Positions 44,048 through 51,908 of a stretch of DNA of 64,000 bases are shown piece by piece. The DNA is from Paenibacillus sp. FSL M7-0420 (GTDB lineage Bacteria; Bacillota; Bacilli; Paenibacillales; Paenibacillaceae). Below the pieces are notes generated by a model. It saw only the letters and a program-made list of their open reading frames with translations, was not told where the DNA came from and searched no databases. Within the stretch, counting starts at the first letter, position 1. Each line of letters begins with the position of its first letter. The translations under genes and the position numbers were made by a program. Location of the stretch: positions 3,472,001 through 3,536,000 of the forward strand of contig NZ_JBBOCJ010000001.1 in assembly GCF_038002345.1 (NCBI RefSeq). The letters are read 5' to 3'.

Positions 44048-44176
44048 TGCAGTTTGCCCGGAATGGGCATCATTTCCAGGATGTAAGTCCGGGCAGGTCT
44101 CACAAGCGCAGAATACATTGAGCTGCTATAATGTTTCATTAGAAGATTATTACGAAGCAAGGGGGAGCACCGGAAC

Positions 44177-44950
44177 ATGATTATATCGCTTGAACAGGTG
44201 TCATGGCGGCGTGAGCAGACGATGATTCTGCATGAGATGAATTGGCAGGTGGAGAAGGGGCAGCACTGGTGCATAGTCGGTCTGAACGGATCAGGCAAGA
44301 CGACGATGCTGAACGTTGTAAACGGCTATATCTGGCCGACGCAAGGCCAGGTGGAAGTGCTGGGCCACCGCTTCGGCGATGTGGACCTGCGGGAGCTGCG
44401 CAAGCGGATCGGCTGGGTCAGCACCTCTTTACAGCAGAAGCTGTACGGCCATCAGACGGCGCTGAACATCATTCTGAGCGGCAAGTTCGCCACGATCGGG
44501 CTATATGACAAGACGGAAGAAGAGGACCTGAAGCAGGCAGCGGAGCTGCTGGAATTCCTGGATTGCTCGGCCCTGGCATCGCGCACTTATGATACCTTGT
44601 CACAGGGACAACGCCAGAAGATTCTTATCGCTCGGGCTCTCATTGCAAACCCTGATCTGCTCATCTTGGACGAGCCTTGTACTGGACTTGATATTTTTGC
44701 GCGGGAGCAGCTGCTGCAGATGATCGAGAAGATCACGAAGCAGGAAGGCGGCCCCACCTTGCTCTATGTGACCCATCATATCGAGGAAATTACACCATGC
44801 TTCACCCATACCCTGCTGGTTAAGAAGGGGGAAATCTATAAAGCTGACGAGACGGCGGAGTGCCTGAAGTCAGAGGTGCTCAGCGATTTCTTCGATACCC
44901 CGGTTGAGGTGCAGGAGCATCATAACCGGAGATGGCTTACGTTGGGTTGA
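44177..44950 (+). CDS. YlmA-like ABC transporter ATP-binding protein
   Basis: Cytosolic ATPase subunit of 257 residues with Walker A GLNGSGKTT (35-43), Q-loop region, signature LSQGQRQK, Walker B LLILDEP and the switch His in THHIEE. The family (B. subtilis YlmA, ModF-like) is usually encoded without a permease, as here: neither neighbour is a membrane protein. Partner and substrate unknown; roles in molybdate-type transport or in translation have been suggested for relatives but are not supported by this context. A GGGGGAG ribosome binding site precedes ATG 44177. Confidence 0.88.
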   Translation: MIISLEQVSWRREQTMILHEMNWQVEKGQHWCIVGLNGSGKTTMLNVVNGYIWPTQGQVEVLGHRFGDVDLRELRKRIGWVSTSLQQKLYGHQTALNIILSGKFATIGLYDKTEEEDLKQAAELLEFLDCSALASRTYDTLSQGQRQKILIARALIANPDLLILDEPCTGLDIFAREQLLQMIEKITKQEGGPTLLYVTHHIEEITPCFTHTLLVKKGEIYKADETAECLKSEVLSDFFDTPVEVQEHHNRRWLTLG

Positions 44951-45029
44951 ATAAGAGGCGTTGCAGGCATCCATGACAAATAGTGTTTTGTACCCGGGAG
45001 ACATGCCGTGTCCATTCCATCAAGTCCGC

Positions 45030-45067
45030 AATATTGTGTAGTGTAGGACCATAAAAACCACAATATT
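45030..45067 (+). promoter_or_regulatory. inverted repeat ending at the ribosome binding site of the SHAEG-repeat gene
   Basis: AATATTGTG (45030-45038) and CACAATATT (45059-45067) are perfect 9-base arms with a 20-base loop. The 3' arm directly touches AGGAGG (45068-45073), eight bases before ATG 45082. As RNA the stem could limit ribosome access; as DNA it could be an operator. Confidence 0.5.
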
Positions 45068-45081
45068 AGGAGGAATGGCTT

Positions 45082-46296
45082 ATGGCAGATGAAGGATGCA
45101 ATCAGACCGCTTCCGGATCTTGCTCACATGCAGAGGGGAACTCTACTACCGCAAGCGGGTTTGCTTCCCATGCTGAGGGGTATGAGACCACAGCCAGCGC
45201 TTCTGCGGCTCATGCTGAAGGGTACCAGACGCTTGCAGTATTGGATACGTCCCATGCCGAAGGGAGTGGGACGCTTGCATCAGGACCGGCCGCACATGCG
45301 GAAGGCTACAGGACCTTTGCAGTCAATGATGCTGCCCACGCTGAGGGAGGTTTAACTACTGCTTCCGGAACGCAATCACACGCTGAGGGTGCTCAAACGA
45401 CTGCTTCGGGTGTAGCTTCACACGCGGAAGGGCAATATAGCGCCGCGAGTGGTGATTTTTCCCATGCAGAGGGCGGCGGGACCTTAGCTACTGCATCTGC
45501 TGCTCATGCAGAAGGTTTCCTCACTCAGGCAAATGGACTCTTCTCACATGCTGAAGGTTTATCCACCATTGCTAATGCGTTATCCTCTCATGCTGAAGGT
45601 GATACTACGGTCGTTCTTCCAGAACACACTAGTTCTCACATCATGGGTTCGAATGGTCAGACGCTTTATCCCGGTTCTTGGCATTTAGCCAATGGGGATG
45701 CTTCCACCCCCGGCTTGGCCGCTATTCTTCAAGGGTCTACCGGAAATTTATACCTTCAAGGTACTGTAATCTCTCCTGGGGCAGACTATGCCGAAATGTT
45801 TGAGACGGTGGATGGATTGCCGATAGAACCGGGTTATTTCGTGACCACAGAGGGTGAACGGGTCAGAAAGGCTACGCCAGCAGATAAATATATCTTGGGC
45901 GTTATCAGTGCAAGACCTTCTATCCTGGGAGATGCAAGTCATTTACACTGGAAAGGCAAATACGAAGTTGATGAATGGGGCCGGATCATCTATGCAGATC
46001 GGGAAGTGGAGGCTGTTACAGACATGAAGGGCAATGTTCTAACTCCTGCACATTCTGTGAGCGCGGCCGTTCTCAATCCTCAATATAAGCCGTCTCAAGC
46101 CTATGTGCCACGGGTTGATCGTCCGGAATGGGTGGCTGTAGGAACCATGGGCAAGCTTCTGGTCCGGGATAATGGAACCTGTCAGGTGAACGGATATTGT
46201 ATGCCTGATGAGAACGGAGTGGCGACTGCTTCTGCCGAAGGGTACCGCGTTCTTGCGAGAACCGCACCGGATCAGATTAGAATTTATGTGAAATAA
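45082..46296 (+). CDS. SHAEG-repeat protein with C-terminal peptidase G2 auto-cleaving domain
   Basis: 404 residues. The first about 180 residues are twelve near-perfect 14-residue repeats starting [SA]HAEG and continuing with T-x-A-S/N pattern, like the YadA/Hep-Hag head repeats that form left-handed trimeric beta-rolls. Then comes a short linking region (HIMGSNGQTLYPGSW) and the peptidase G2 domain (about 225-404), beginning GADYAEMFE, where phage phi29 tail-spike relatives are recalled to self-cleave before the Asp of the DYAE motif. No signal peptide. Similar stand-alone proteins occur in Bacillus and Paenibacillus, and some are phage-derived. No phage genes flank it. Likely a self-processing trimeric surface or spore-associated fibre. 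Confidence 0.85.
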   Translation: MADEGCNQTASGSCSHAEGNSTTASGFASHAEGYETTASASAAHAEGYQTLAVLDTSHAEGSGTLASGPAAHAEGYRTFAVNDAAHAEGGLTTASGTQSHAEGAQTTASGVASHAEGQYSAASGDFSHAEGGGTLATASAAHAEGFLTQANGLFSHAEGLSTIANALSSHAEGDTTVVLPEHTSSHIMGSNGQTLYPGSWHLANGDASTPGLAAILQGSTGNLYLQGTVISPGADYAEMFETVDGLPIEPGYFVTTEGERVRKATPADKYILGVISARPSILGDASHLHWKGKYEVDEWGRIIYADREVEAVTDMKGNVLTPAHSVSAAVLNPQYKPSQAYVPRVDRPEWVAVGTMGKLLVRDNGTCQVNGYCMPDENGVATASAEGYRVLARTAPDQIRIYVK

Positions 46297-46330
46297 ATGG
46301 TTCTGCAAGCGGGCGCAGCTCAAAAATATA

Positions 46331-46370
46331 AAGCAGCGATTCTCCTGTTAACGGAGGATCGCTGCTTTTG
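46331..46370. terminator. strong terminator hairpin
   Basis: AAGCAGCGAT and ATCGCTGCTT pair (46331-46340 with 46358-46367), with CTCC/GGAG continuing the stem inside, followed by TTG on the plus strand. It lies 34 bases after the SHAEG-repeat gene and before the convergent GH4 stop. Confidence 0.85.
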
Positions 46371-46403
46371 TTATGGAGGTATGCCTAAAATATAGCCTGG
46401 AAT

Positions 46404-47702
46404 TTATTGATACTTCGGCAGCCAGTCACCATGAGCCGCGATCAGATCGTCGCACATGCTGACAATGTCGTCCATCGACAGCTCGGCGGCGGTGTGCGGG
46501 TCCAGCATGGCGGCGTGGTAGATATGATCCTTTTTGCGAGTCATAGCGGCTTCTATGGTCAGGAGCTGGGTGTTGATGTTGGTCCGGTTAAGCGCTGCGC
46601 ATTGCGGAGGCAGGTCACCGACGAAGGTTGGCGTTACGCCGCTTCTGTCCACGAGGCAAGGCACCTCGACGCAGGCTTCACGCGGCAGATTGGTGATCAG
46701 GCCGGTATTCATCACATTGCCGCCAATTTTGAACGGCACATCCGTCTCCATGGCTTCCAGGATGTAAGAGGCATATTCGTGGGAACGCTCATGCGTCAGA
46801 TCCTGGTTGTTCACCAGCTCCCCGCGCATCTGCTCCCACTGCTTGATCTGTTCCACGCAGCGGCGCGGATATTCGTCCAGCGGAATCTGGAAGCGTTCGA
46901 TCAGCTCCGGGTAGTTCCGCTTGATGAAGTACGGATGATACTCGGCGTTATGTTCAGAGGATTCCGTAATATAGTAGCCGAATTTCAGCATCATCTCATA
47001 GCGGACCATATCGTAGTGTGGTTCAAGCTGCTTCTCCGCTGCACGCCGTTTGATTTCCGGGTACAGGTCCTCGCCGTCTCTGGTAACTTCAAGCAGCCAG
47101 GCCATGTGATTGATGCCGGCGATTTTGGCTTGAACCCCTGTCTTGTCGATGCCGAGGTGGTCGAATAATCCAGGAATACACTGCTGAACGCTGTGGCAGA
47201 GTCCAATGGTATTCACCCCGCCGTAAGTGTTCATGACATTCGTCAGAACTGCCATCGGGTTCGTATAGTTCAGGAACAGCGCATCCGGACAGACTTCGCG
47301 GATATCCGCTGCAAAATCCAGCATTACCGGAATGGTCCGCAGGTTGCGGAAGATGCCGCCGATCCCTACCGTGTCCGCAATCGTCTGGCGCAGGCCGTAT
47401 TTCTTGGGAATCTCAAAATCCGTAATCGTACAAGGATCGTACCCGCCGACCTGAATGGCGTTCACCACATATTTGGCACCGCGCAGCGCTTCCTTGCGGT
47501 CAGTATACGTATTGACAGTACAAGTGCTGCCGCTGCTTTTCTTCAGATTCTGGAGCATGCTCGCCGAGTCGTTCAAGCGCTGAAGATCGATATCATATAG
47601 GGCAAGCTCGAAGCCCTGCAGAGCGGGCGTAGCCATGATATCTCCGAGGACATTCTTCGCGAAGACAGTACTTCCGGCACCGATAAATGTAACTTTAGAC
47701 AT
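46404..47702 (-). CDS. melA: GH4-family alpha-galactosidase (MelA type)
   Basis: Cytosolic, NAD+- and Mn2+-dependent alpha-galactosidase of 432 residues; GH4 enzymes act by an oxidation-elimination mechanism. The N-terminal Rossmann motif FIGAGSTVFAKNVLGD binds NAD+. Metal- and substrate-binding residues are visible: N148 (LNYTNPM), C169-H170-S171 (the CHS motif that marks alpha-galactosidases in this family) and N198-H199 (AGINHMAW). It is divergent from an AraC-type regulator and would split melibiose- or raffinose-type sugars. The start at 47702 follows AGGAGGTT on the minus strand. Confidence 0.92.
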   Translation of the reverse strand: MSKVTFIGAGSTVFAKNVLGDIMATPALQGFELALYDIDLQRLNDSASMLQNLKKSSGSTCTVNTYTDRKEALRGAKYVVNAIQVGGYDPCTITDFEIPKKYGLRQTIADTVGIGGIFRNLRTIPVMLDFAADIREVCPDALFLNYTNPMAVLTNVMNTYGGVNTIGLCHSVQQCIPGLFDHLGIDKTGVQAKIAGINHMAWLLEVTRDGEDLYPEIKRRAAEKQLEPHYDMVRYEMMLKFGYYITESSEHNAEYHPYFIKRNYPELIERFQIPLDEYPRRCVEQIKQWEQMRGELVNNQDLTHERSHEYASYILEAMETDVPFKIGGNVMNTGLITNLPREACVEVPCLVDRSGVTPTFVGDLPPQCAALNRTNINTQLLTIEAAMTRKKDHIYHAAMLDPHTAAELSMDDIVSMCDDLIAAHGDWLPKYQ

Positions 47703-47882
47703 AAGAGTCTAACCTCCTGTGGGTTGCTGAAAATGCTTCTGTCCTTCAATGATTAGAAGGATCGTCTGGCAGAAATATGAGGTTTCAGAAGCTTTTTTCG
47801 CTTGTTTCTTCTATAATCACTATAGAATAGAACCGAAGACCCGCCTATGGAGAAAGACAAGATAGATATGGAGGAATGTTGC

Positions 47883-48779
47883 ATGAATCCGGATCATTAC
47901 GAGTTCACTCTGGCCATTAACCTCACACCGGAGGAGCAGGATTTGTCAGTGCTGTTCAGCGGTGAGGGGAGGCCGCTTCCCGGTCATACGATTGGACCGT
48001 CCGTACATGATTTCTACTTAATACATACCGTTCTGGAGGGCGGAGGCCTGTTCGAGTGCGGGACGTTCGCGGCGGAGTGCCGGGCGGGAGACACCTTCGT
48101 AATTATCCCCGGGTCATTGTTCAGCTATAAGGCCGACCTGGACACTCCATGGCATTATGCGTGGGTTGCATTGCAGGGCATTGGGGTACTGGATCTCCTC
48201 AGAGCTGTCGGCATCACCAAGGATCAGCCCTTTATCCGTTCCGGCGAAGGTAACGCCGCTGAGCTGCATAGCTTGTATGAACGTATCCGGCAGGCGTTCA
48301 AGCAATCTGCCTATCCGCGGCTGGAGAGTCTGGAGGCGTCGGGCTGGGCAAGGCTGCTGCTGCATCAGTTAGGGCGGAATAATCTTGCAGCCTTGCCGCC
48401 GAATCCGTCCGGGATGCCGGAGATGATCGACCGGCAGATCGACCAGGCGATCCGCTGGATTACGCTGCAATTTCACCAGCAGCTCAGCATTGATCACATC
48501 GCGTCCTCGCTCGGCTACCACCGGGTTCATTTATCCAAGGCGTTCAAGCAGCGGACCGGAATGTCACCGAAGCAGTATCTGCTCAAAGTCAGGATGGACA
48601 AGGCCAAGGAACTGCTCGCAAGCCCGCTGACCATTGAACAGGTGGCCTCTTCCGTCGGCTTCAATGACGCCTTGTATTTCTCCAAGCAATTCCGCAAAGC
48701 TACCGGCATGCCGCCGAGCGAGTACCGGGCAGGACTCAGGAACGGGAATGAAAAAGATACAGGGGGATCAAACATATGA
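47883..48779 (+). CDS. AraC-family regulator with cupin sensor domain
   Basis: Transcriptional activator of 298 residues. The N-terminal cupin-like sugar-binding domain (about 1-150: HDFYLIHTVLEGGGLFEC, GDTFVIIPGSLFSYKAD) precedes a C-terminal pair of AraC HTH motifs (about 190-290: LSIDHIASSLGYHRVHLSKAFKQRTGMSPKQYLLKVRM and SVGFNDALYFSKQFRKATGMPPSEYR). ATG 47883 is preferred (GGAGGA 7 bases upstream) over an ATG at 47847. It is divergent from the GH4 alpha-galactosidase gene by 180 bases, so an MsmR/RafR-like role as activator of alpha-galactoside use is likely. Its stop overlaps the next gene start by four bases (ATGA). Confidence 0.9.
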   Translation: MNPDHYEFTLAINLTPEEQDLSVLFSGEGRPLPGHTIGPSVHDFYLIHTVLEGGGLFECGTFAAECRAGDTFVIIPGSLFSYKADLDTPWHYAWVALQGIGVLDLLRAVGITKDQPFIRSGEGNAAELHSLYERIRQAFKQSAYPRLESLEASGWARLLLHQLGRNNLAALPPNPSGMPEMIDRQIDQAIRWITLQFHQQLSIDHIASSLGYHRVHLSKAFKQRTGMSPKQYLLKVRMDKAKELLASPLTIEQVASSVGFNDALYFSKQFRKATGMPPSEYRAGLRNGNEKDTGGSNI

Positions 48780-49525
48780 AACCGCAAGTTCAGCGAATCC
48801 GGGATCTGACCATAGTACGAAGAGAGGGAGGGCGCTTGCTGGTCATCGGCTGCGATTCCAGCGCCAGCATCGGGAATAAGCCGATGGATGCGGTGAAGAC
48901 ACCCCCTGCTGTTGCAGGCTATTATGCTGCCAGAGTTGCAGTAATGGAGGTGCTGTCTGTGGGGGCGGAGATCTTAACGGTCATCGATACCTTAGCGGTA
49001 GAGAAGGAGCCTACAGGGAATGAGATTATAAGGGGCATCCGCAAGCTGCTTCAGGAAGCCGGACTGACTGCCGCCCATGTGAACGGCAGCACCGAGGATA
49101 ATTTCGTGACCTGTCAGACCGGTATCGGAATCACTGTGATTGGTGAGGCGGATGAGACGCATTTGAAGGTAGGGTGTTCACAGAGCGGAGACTGTATTGT
49201 GATGCTGGGCGAACCGCTGGTCGGAAGCGCTGTTCTGGAGCAGGAAGCAAGCCAGTGTACCCTCCGTCAGCTCCAGCTTCTGGCCGCTGCTCCTGAAGTC
49301 CATGACATTCACCCGGTCGGCTCGAAGGGAGCAGGGTATGAAGCGGAGCTGCTCGCGGAGTTGAACGGCTGCGGCTTCCAGCCGGTGCCTGGAATAGCGG
49401 ATAAGCTACAGTCATCCGGTGGGCCGGCGACAGCGGTGATTTTTGCGGCTGAGGAACGTAGCCTCAGAGAGCTTCAGTCCAGAATAGGCGGAAGGAGGGA
49501 ATTGATCGGTTATTTGCAGGATTGA
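48776..49525 (+). CDS. AIR-synthase-like (PurM/ThiL fold) ATP-binding protein
   Basis: A 249-residue protein with the N-terminal PurM-like half well visible: DSSASIGNKPMDAVKTPPAVAGYYAARVAVMEVLSVGA and GSTEDNFVTCQTGIGITVIGEA, where D and N residues bind Mg-ATP in ThiL, HypE and SelD. The C-terminal half is shorter than in PurM. Candidates are a small kinase such as an alpha-ribazole kinase (CblS-like) or an uncharacterised AIR-synthase-related protein. ATG overlaps the AraC regulator stop by four bases (ATGA), so the two are translationally coupled, an unusual pairing. Confidence 0.75.
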   Translation: MKPQVQRIRDLTIVRREGGRLLVIGCDSSASIGNKPMDAVKTPPAVAGYYAARVAVMEVLSVGAEILTVIDTLAVEKEPTGNEIIRGIRKLLQEAGLTAAHVNGSTEDNFVTCQTGIGITVIGEADETHLKVGCSQSGDCIVMLGEPLVGSAVLEQEASQCTLRQLQLLAAAPEVHDIHPVGSKGAGYEAELLAELNGCGFQPVPGIADKLQSSGGPATAVIFAAEERSLRELQSRIGGRRELIGYLQD

Positions 49526-49765
49526 ACAGCCTGCGGAAGGTGAATACAGCGCTAACAAAACGGCTTTGATTGAGCCAGATATGGCTTGCCGGTGAACAAA
49601 TGAAACGTATCTTAATTTCCCGCTTTCTGCGGGATTAAGTGCAAAAACAGGCCCATACGTTCCACAGTAAGTGGAGGAAATCAACTAGTAGAGCATCAGG
49701 TTTAAATTAGTGAAAACCGTTTTTTGCAGCGCCCCGACTACCGTACCCACACATAGGCGATAGGC

Positions 49766-49952
49766 TTAATTGTATTTTGTACAACTAAAACGCCTGGTTT
49801 GCTCCCCAGTATACGTTTAGCTGTATTTCGTACACTTGAAATCCCCGCTTTCCCGAGTTTCCACCCGTTGGGGCAGATTTAGTTGTACAGATTACAGCTA
49901 TAGGGGACAAGCCTTCTTTTTCACTGTTTTTAAGTGTACATTCTGCAACTAT
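49766..49952. repeat. 187-bp four-palindrome element, copy 2
   Basis: Palindromes start at 49766 (AATTGTATTTTGTACAACT), 49817 (GCTGTATTTCGTACAC), 49879 (AGTTGTACAGATTACAGCT) and 49930 (AAGTGTACATTCTGCAACT). Spacings are 51, 62, 51; the first two are forward, the last two inverted, exactly as in copy 1. This copy has the most symmetric first palindrome. Confidence 0.85.
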
Positions 49953-50130
49953 CCCTGAATGTCTACTTGGAACTACACGCCATAAAGCACTGCATGGTTG
50001 AACTGCATTAAAACTGTAGGAATGAGTCTCTGAGTTCTCCCCCTGACTAAAAGCAACTACATTCCAGGAGGTGCACGCATTAGTTGGAGCTCTCCCGCCA
50101 ACCCAATGTTCTGTTGCACCAAATAACCAA

Positions 50131-50317
50131 CTGATTGTATTTCCTGCAATGGAAACCTCATATTTTGCTGTGAAATGGGATTCTACTGTATTTCGTACAG
50201 CAGAAAGTAGCATTTCAGGGGAAAAATAGCCATTGCTCGAGATTCAACTGTACAGAATACAATAGAGCCTAGGTGATAGCCGTTTTTAGAGAATTCTATG
50301 GTACAAAATGCATTTGC
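50131..50317. repeat. 187-bp four-palindrome element, copy 3
   Basis: Palindromes start at 50131 (GATTGTATTTCCTGCAAT), 50182 (TACTGTATTTCGTACAGCA), 50244 (AACTGTACAGAATACAAT) and 50295 (TATGGTACAAAATGCAT). Spacings are again 51, 62, 51 and orientations forward, forward, inverted, inverted. It is more diverged than copies 1 and 2, yet the spacing is unchanged. Confidence 0.78.
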
Positions 50318-50542
50318 TATTGTTCTAGCTAGTACAGCATCAGATGTTTAGCTACAAGAATGAAGCCTTCGCGTGATAAGGTCTGATCATTGTCATATTC
50401 TCAAGATTAGCTCTGATGATGTACTAGCTTCGCTCCCGCAATGCACACATCTCGGGCTCATCCGCTATCCTAGCGCCAAGAAGCGGCGGAATTGACATCT
50501 TTCAAATTCAAAGTTATTATAGACACACATAGTCCTTAATTA

Positions 50543-50622
50543 GGACGATGCAGATGTGTATTACAGATTGTTGATGCAGATTGGACGATGTATATGTGCA
50601 ATACAGATTAGCGATGCAGATT
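50543..50622 (+). repeat. two 40-bp tandem repeats
   Basis: Units starting GGACGATG at 50543 and 50583 are 40 bases each and end GATGCAGATT. They contain TGTGTATTACAGATT or TGTGCAATACAGATT, with about 34 of 40 bases identical, and are followed by a partial AGCGAT repeat to about 50645. Non-coding. Confidence 0.75.
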
Positions 50623-50670
50623 AGCGATAGAACTGAGCGATGGAGAAGAGGAGGAAGTGTTTAATTTTTT

Positions 50671-50770
50671 GAAATATAAGAATTTATATGTTGCACACGA
50701 TAACTTATCCTTCTATTTCTCGCTGAAACGGTACCGTCCTTTAAAAGGACGGCAAAGCCGTTTCCACTTG
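50671..50770 (+). repeat. 100-bp dispersed repeat, copy 2
   Basis: Same orientation and length as the copy at 24590-24689, with five substitutions. One of these (TTTCC for TTTTC) lies in the outer stem and another in the AAAG/AATG spacer. The inner stem CCGTCC..GGACGG is unchanged. It lies 101 bases upstream of the thioredoxin-reductase-like gene. Confidence 0.8.
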
Positions 50771-50871
50771 CGGCAATAAAAGACTACAGAAGTCTCTAAT
50801 ATCCGCAAACAACCCCGTCGTCACCCGCCTATACCGAACTCACCACAACCACACACAAGGAGGATTTACAA

Positions 50872-51834
50872 ATGAAGAACCTGGAAAACACTGATGCCGC
50901 AAATGAACTTAATGCTGATGCCGCAAATGCAGATGTAATAATTATCGGAGGAGGGCCTGCCGGGCTTAATGCTGCGCTGATGCTGGGCCGTGCACGCAAA
51001 CGGACGATTGTTATAGATGCCGGGCAGCCGCGCAATGCGGTCACCCGGGAAGCGCATGGCTTCCTGACCCGGGACGGGATCGCTCCGTTCGAACTCCGGC
51101 GGATTGCCATAGAACAGCTTGGTGCTTATCCATCCGTTTCACACGTTGAAGATACAGTAGTGTCCATTTTTGGGGAGGATGGGGCCTTCCTGCTGGAGAC
51201 CGCTTCAGGGCTTAAGCTGACCAGCAAGAAGCTGCTGTTCGCTGCAGGCATGAAGGACCGCAGGCTGGATATTCTGGGACTTGCCGAGGTCTACGGGAAG
51301 AGCGCTTTTGTCTGCCCGTATTGCGATGGCTGGGAATTAAGAGATCAGCCGCTGGTAGTCATCAGCAGAGGGGCTGCGCTCATGCATCTGGCTCCGTTGT
51401 TATATGGGTGGACTAAGCAATTTGCGGTCTGCACGAATGGACCCGATGAGCTGACAGAAGCAGAACGCGAAGAATTGCGTGCCCATGCTATTCCGTTATT
51501 CGATACTCCTATTCGCGAGATTGCATCAGATGAAGGCATGGTTAACCATGTGAAGCTTATGGATGGAACAGAAATTCCGTGTACCGGCATCTTCTTCAAG
51601 CCGGAACTGGTTCCGGGAACGGATCTGCCGCATTCCCTGGGCTGCCGGATATCCGAGCAGGGTATTCTTGAAGTCGGCGAGTCCGGTCAGACCAGCGTGC
51701 CCGGGATCTACGCCGCAGGGGATGCCGCCTCCATGATGCATCAATCCATCGCTGCTGCCGCATCAGGCGCGCTGGCCGCTGCTGCGGTGAATGGTGAATT
51801 GAACCGGGAAGCCTGGAAGGCTGGGCTTGCATAA
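50872..51834 (+). CDS. thioredoxin-reductase-like FAD flavoprotein with CPYC active site
   Basis: Cytosolic disulfide oxidoreductase of 320 residues in the TrxB fold: FAD motif IIIGGGPAGLNAALMLGRA (about 23-41), redox pair C148/C151 in FVCPYCDGWE, and C-terminal IYAAGDAASM. Where TrxB has an NADPH-binding GxGxxA, this protein reads VVISRGAALMHLAP, so the dinucleotide site looks degenerate. The same trait and a CxxC-DG.E motif occur in dithiol oxidases such as GliT/HlmI/DepH, so either an atypical reductase or a thiol oxidase is possible. The first 20 residues carry a small repeat (DAANELNADAANAD). AAGGAGG precedes ATG 50872. No thioredoxin gene is near. Confidence 0.85.
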   Translation: MKNLENTDAANELNADAANADVIIIGGGPAGLNAALMLGRARKRTIVIDAGQPRNAVTREAHGFLTRDGIAPFELRRIAIEQLGAYPSVSHVEDTVVSIFGEDGAFLLETASGLKLTSKKLLFAAGMKDRRLDILGLAEVYGKSAFVCPYCDGWELRDQPLVVISRGAALMHLAPLLYGWTKQFAVCTNGPDELTEAEREELRAHAIPLFDTPIREIASDEGMVNHVKLMDGTEIPCTGIFFKPELVPGTDLPHSLGCRISEQGILEVGESGQTSVPGIYAAGDAASMMHQSIAAAASGALAAAAVNGELNREAWKAGLA

Positions 51835-51908
51835 TTCTTCCCCCGGTAGCAAAGGATAACATTACTATGAATATGAAATTCAAAGGGTAGAGCAGGGAGG
51901 GAGTACAG

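Larger units (their letters stand above)
49526..50871. other. 1.35-kb gene-free region rich in short repeats
   Basis: No open frame here has a convincing ribosome binding site, domain or codon use; the longest (49785-50213, minus) runs through the palindrome array. The region holds two copies of the 187-bp element, possible degenerate units between them (one at 50080, exactly 51 bases before 50131), a 40-bp tandem repeat (50543-50622) and copy 2 of the 100-bp repeat (50671-50770). The AIR-synthase-like gene has no clear terminator. Confidence 0.75.

Noticed and set aside
45082..46296. Prophage remnant around the peptidase G2 gene
   Set aside because: Neighbours are an ABC ATPase and an alpha-galactosidase; no integrase, terminase, capsid or lysis gene is visible, so only this gene has a phage-like domain.
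49785..50213. 142-codon minus-strand frame in the long gap
   Set aside because: It runs through the palindrome array, begins without a ribosome binding site and gives no domain; open mainly by chance.
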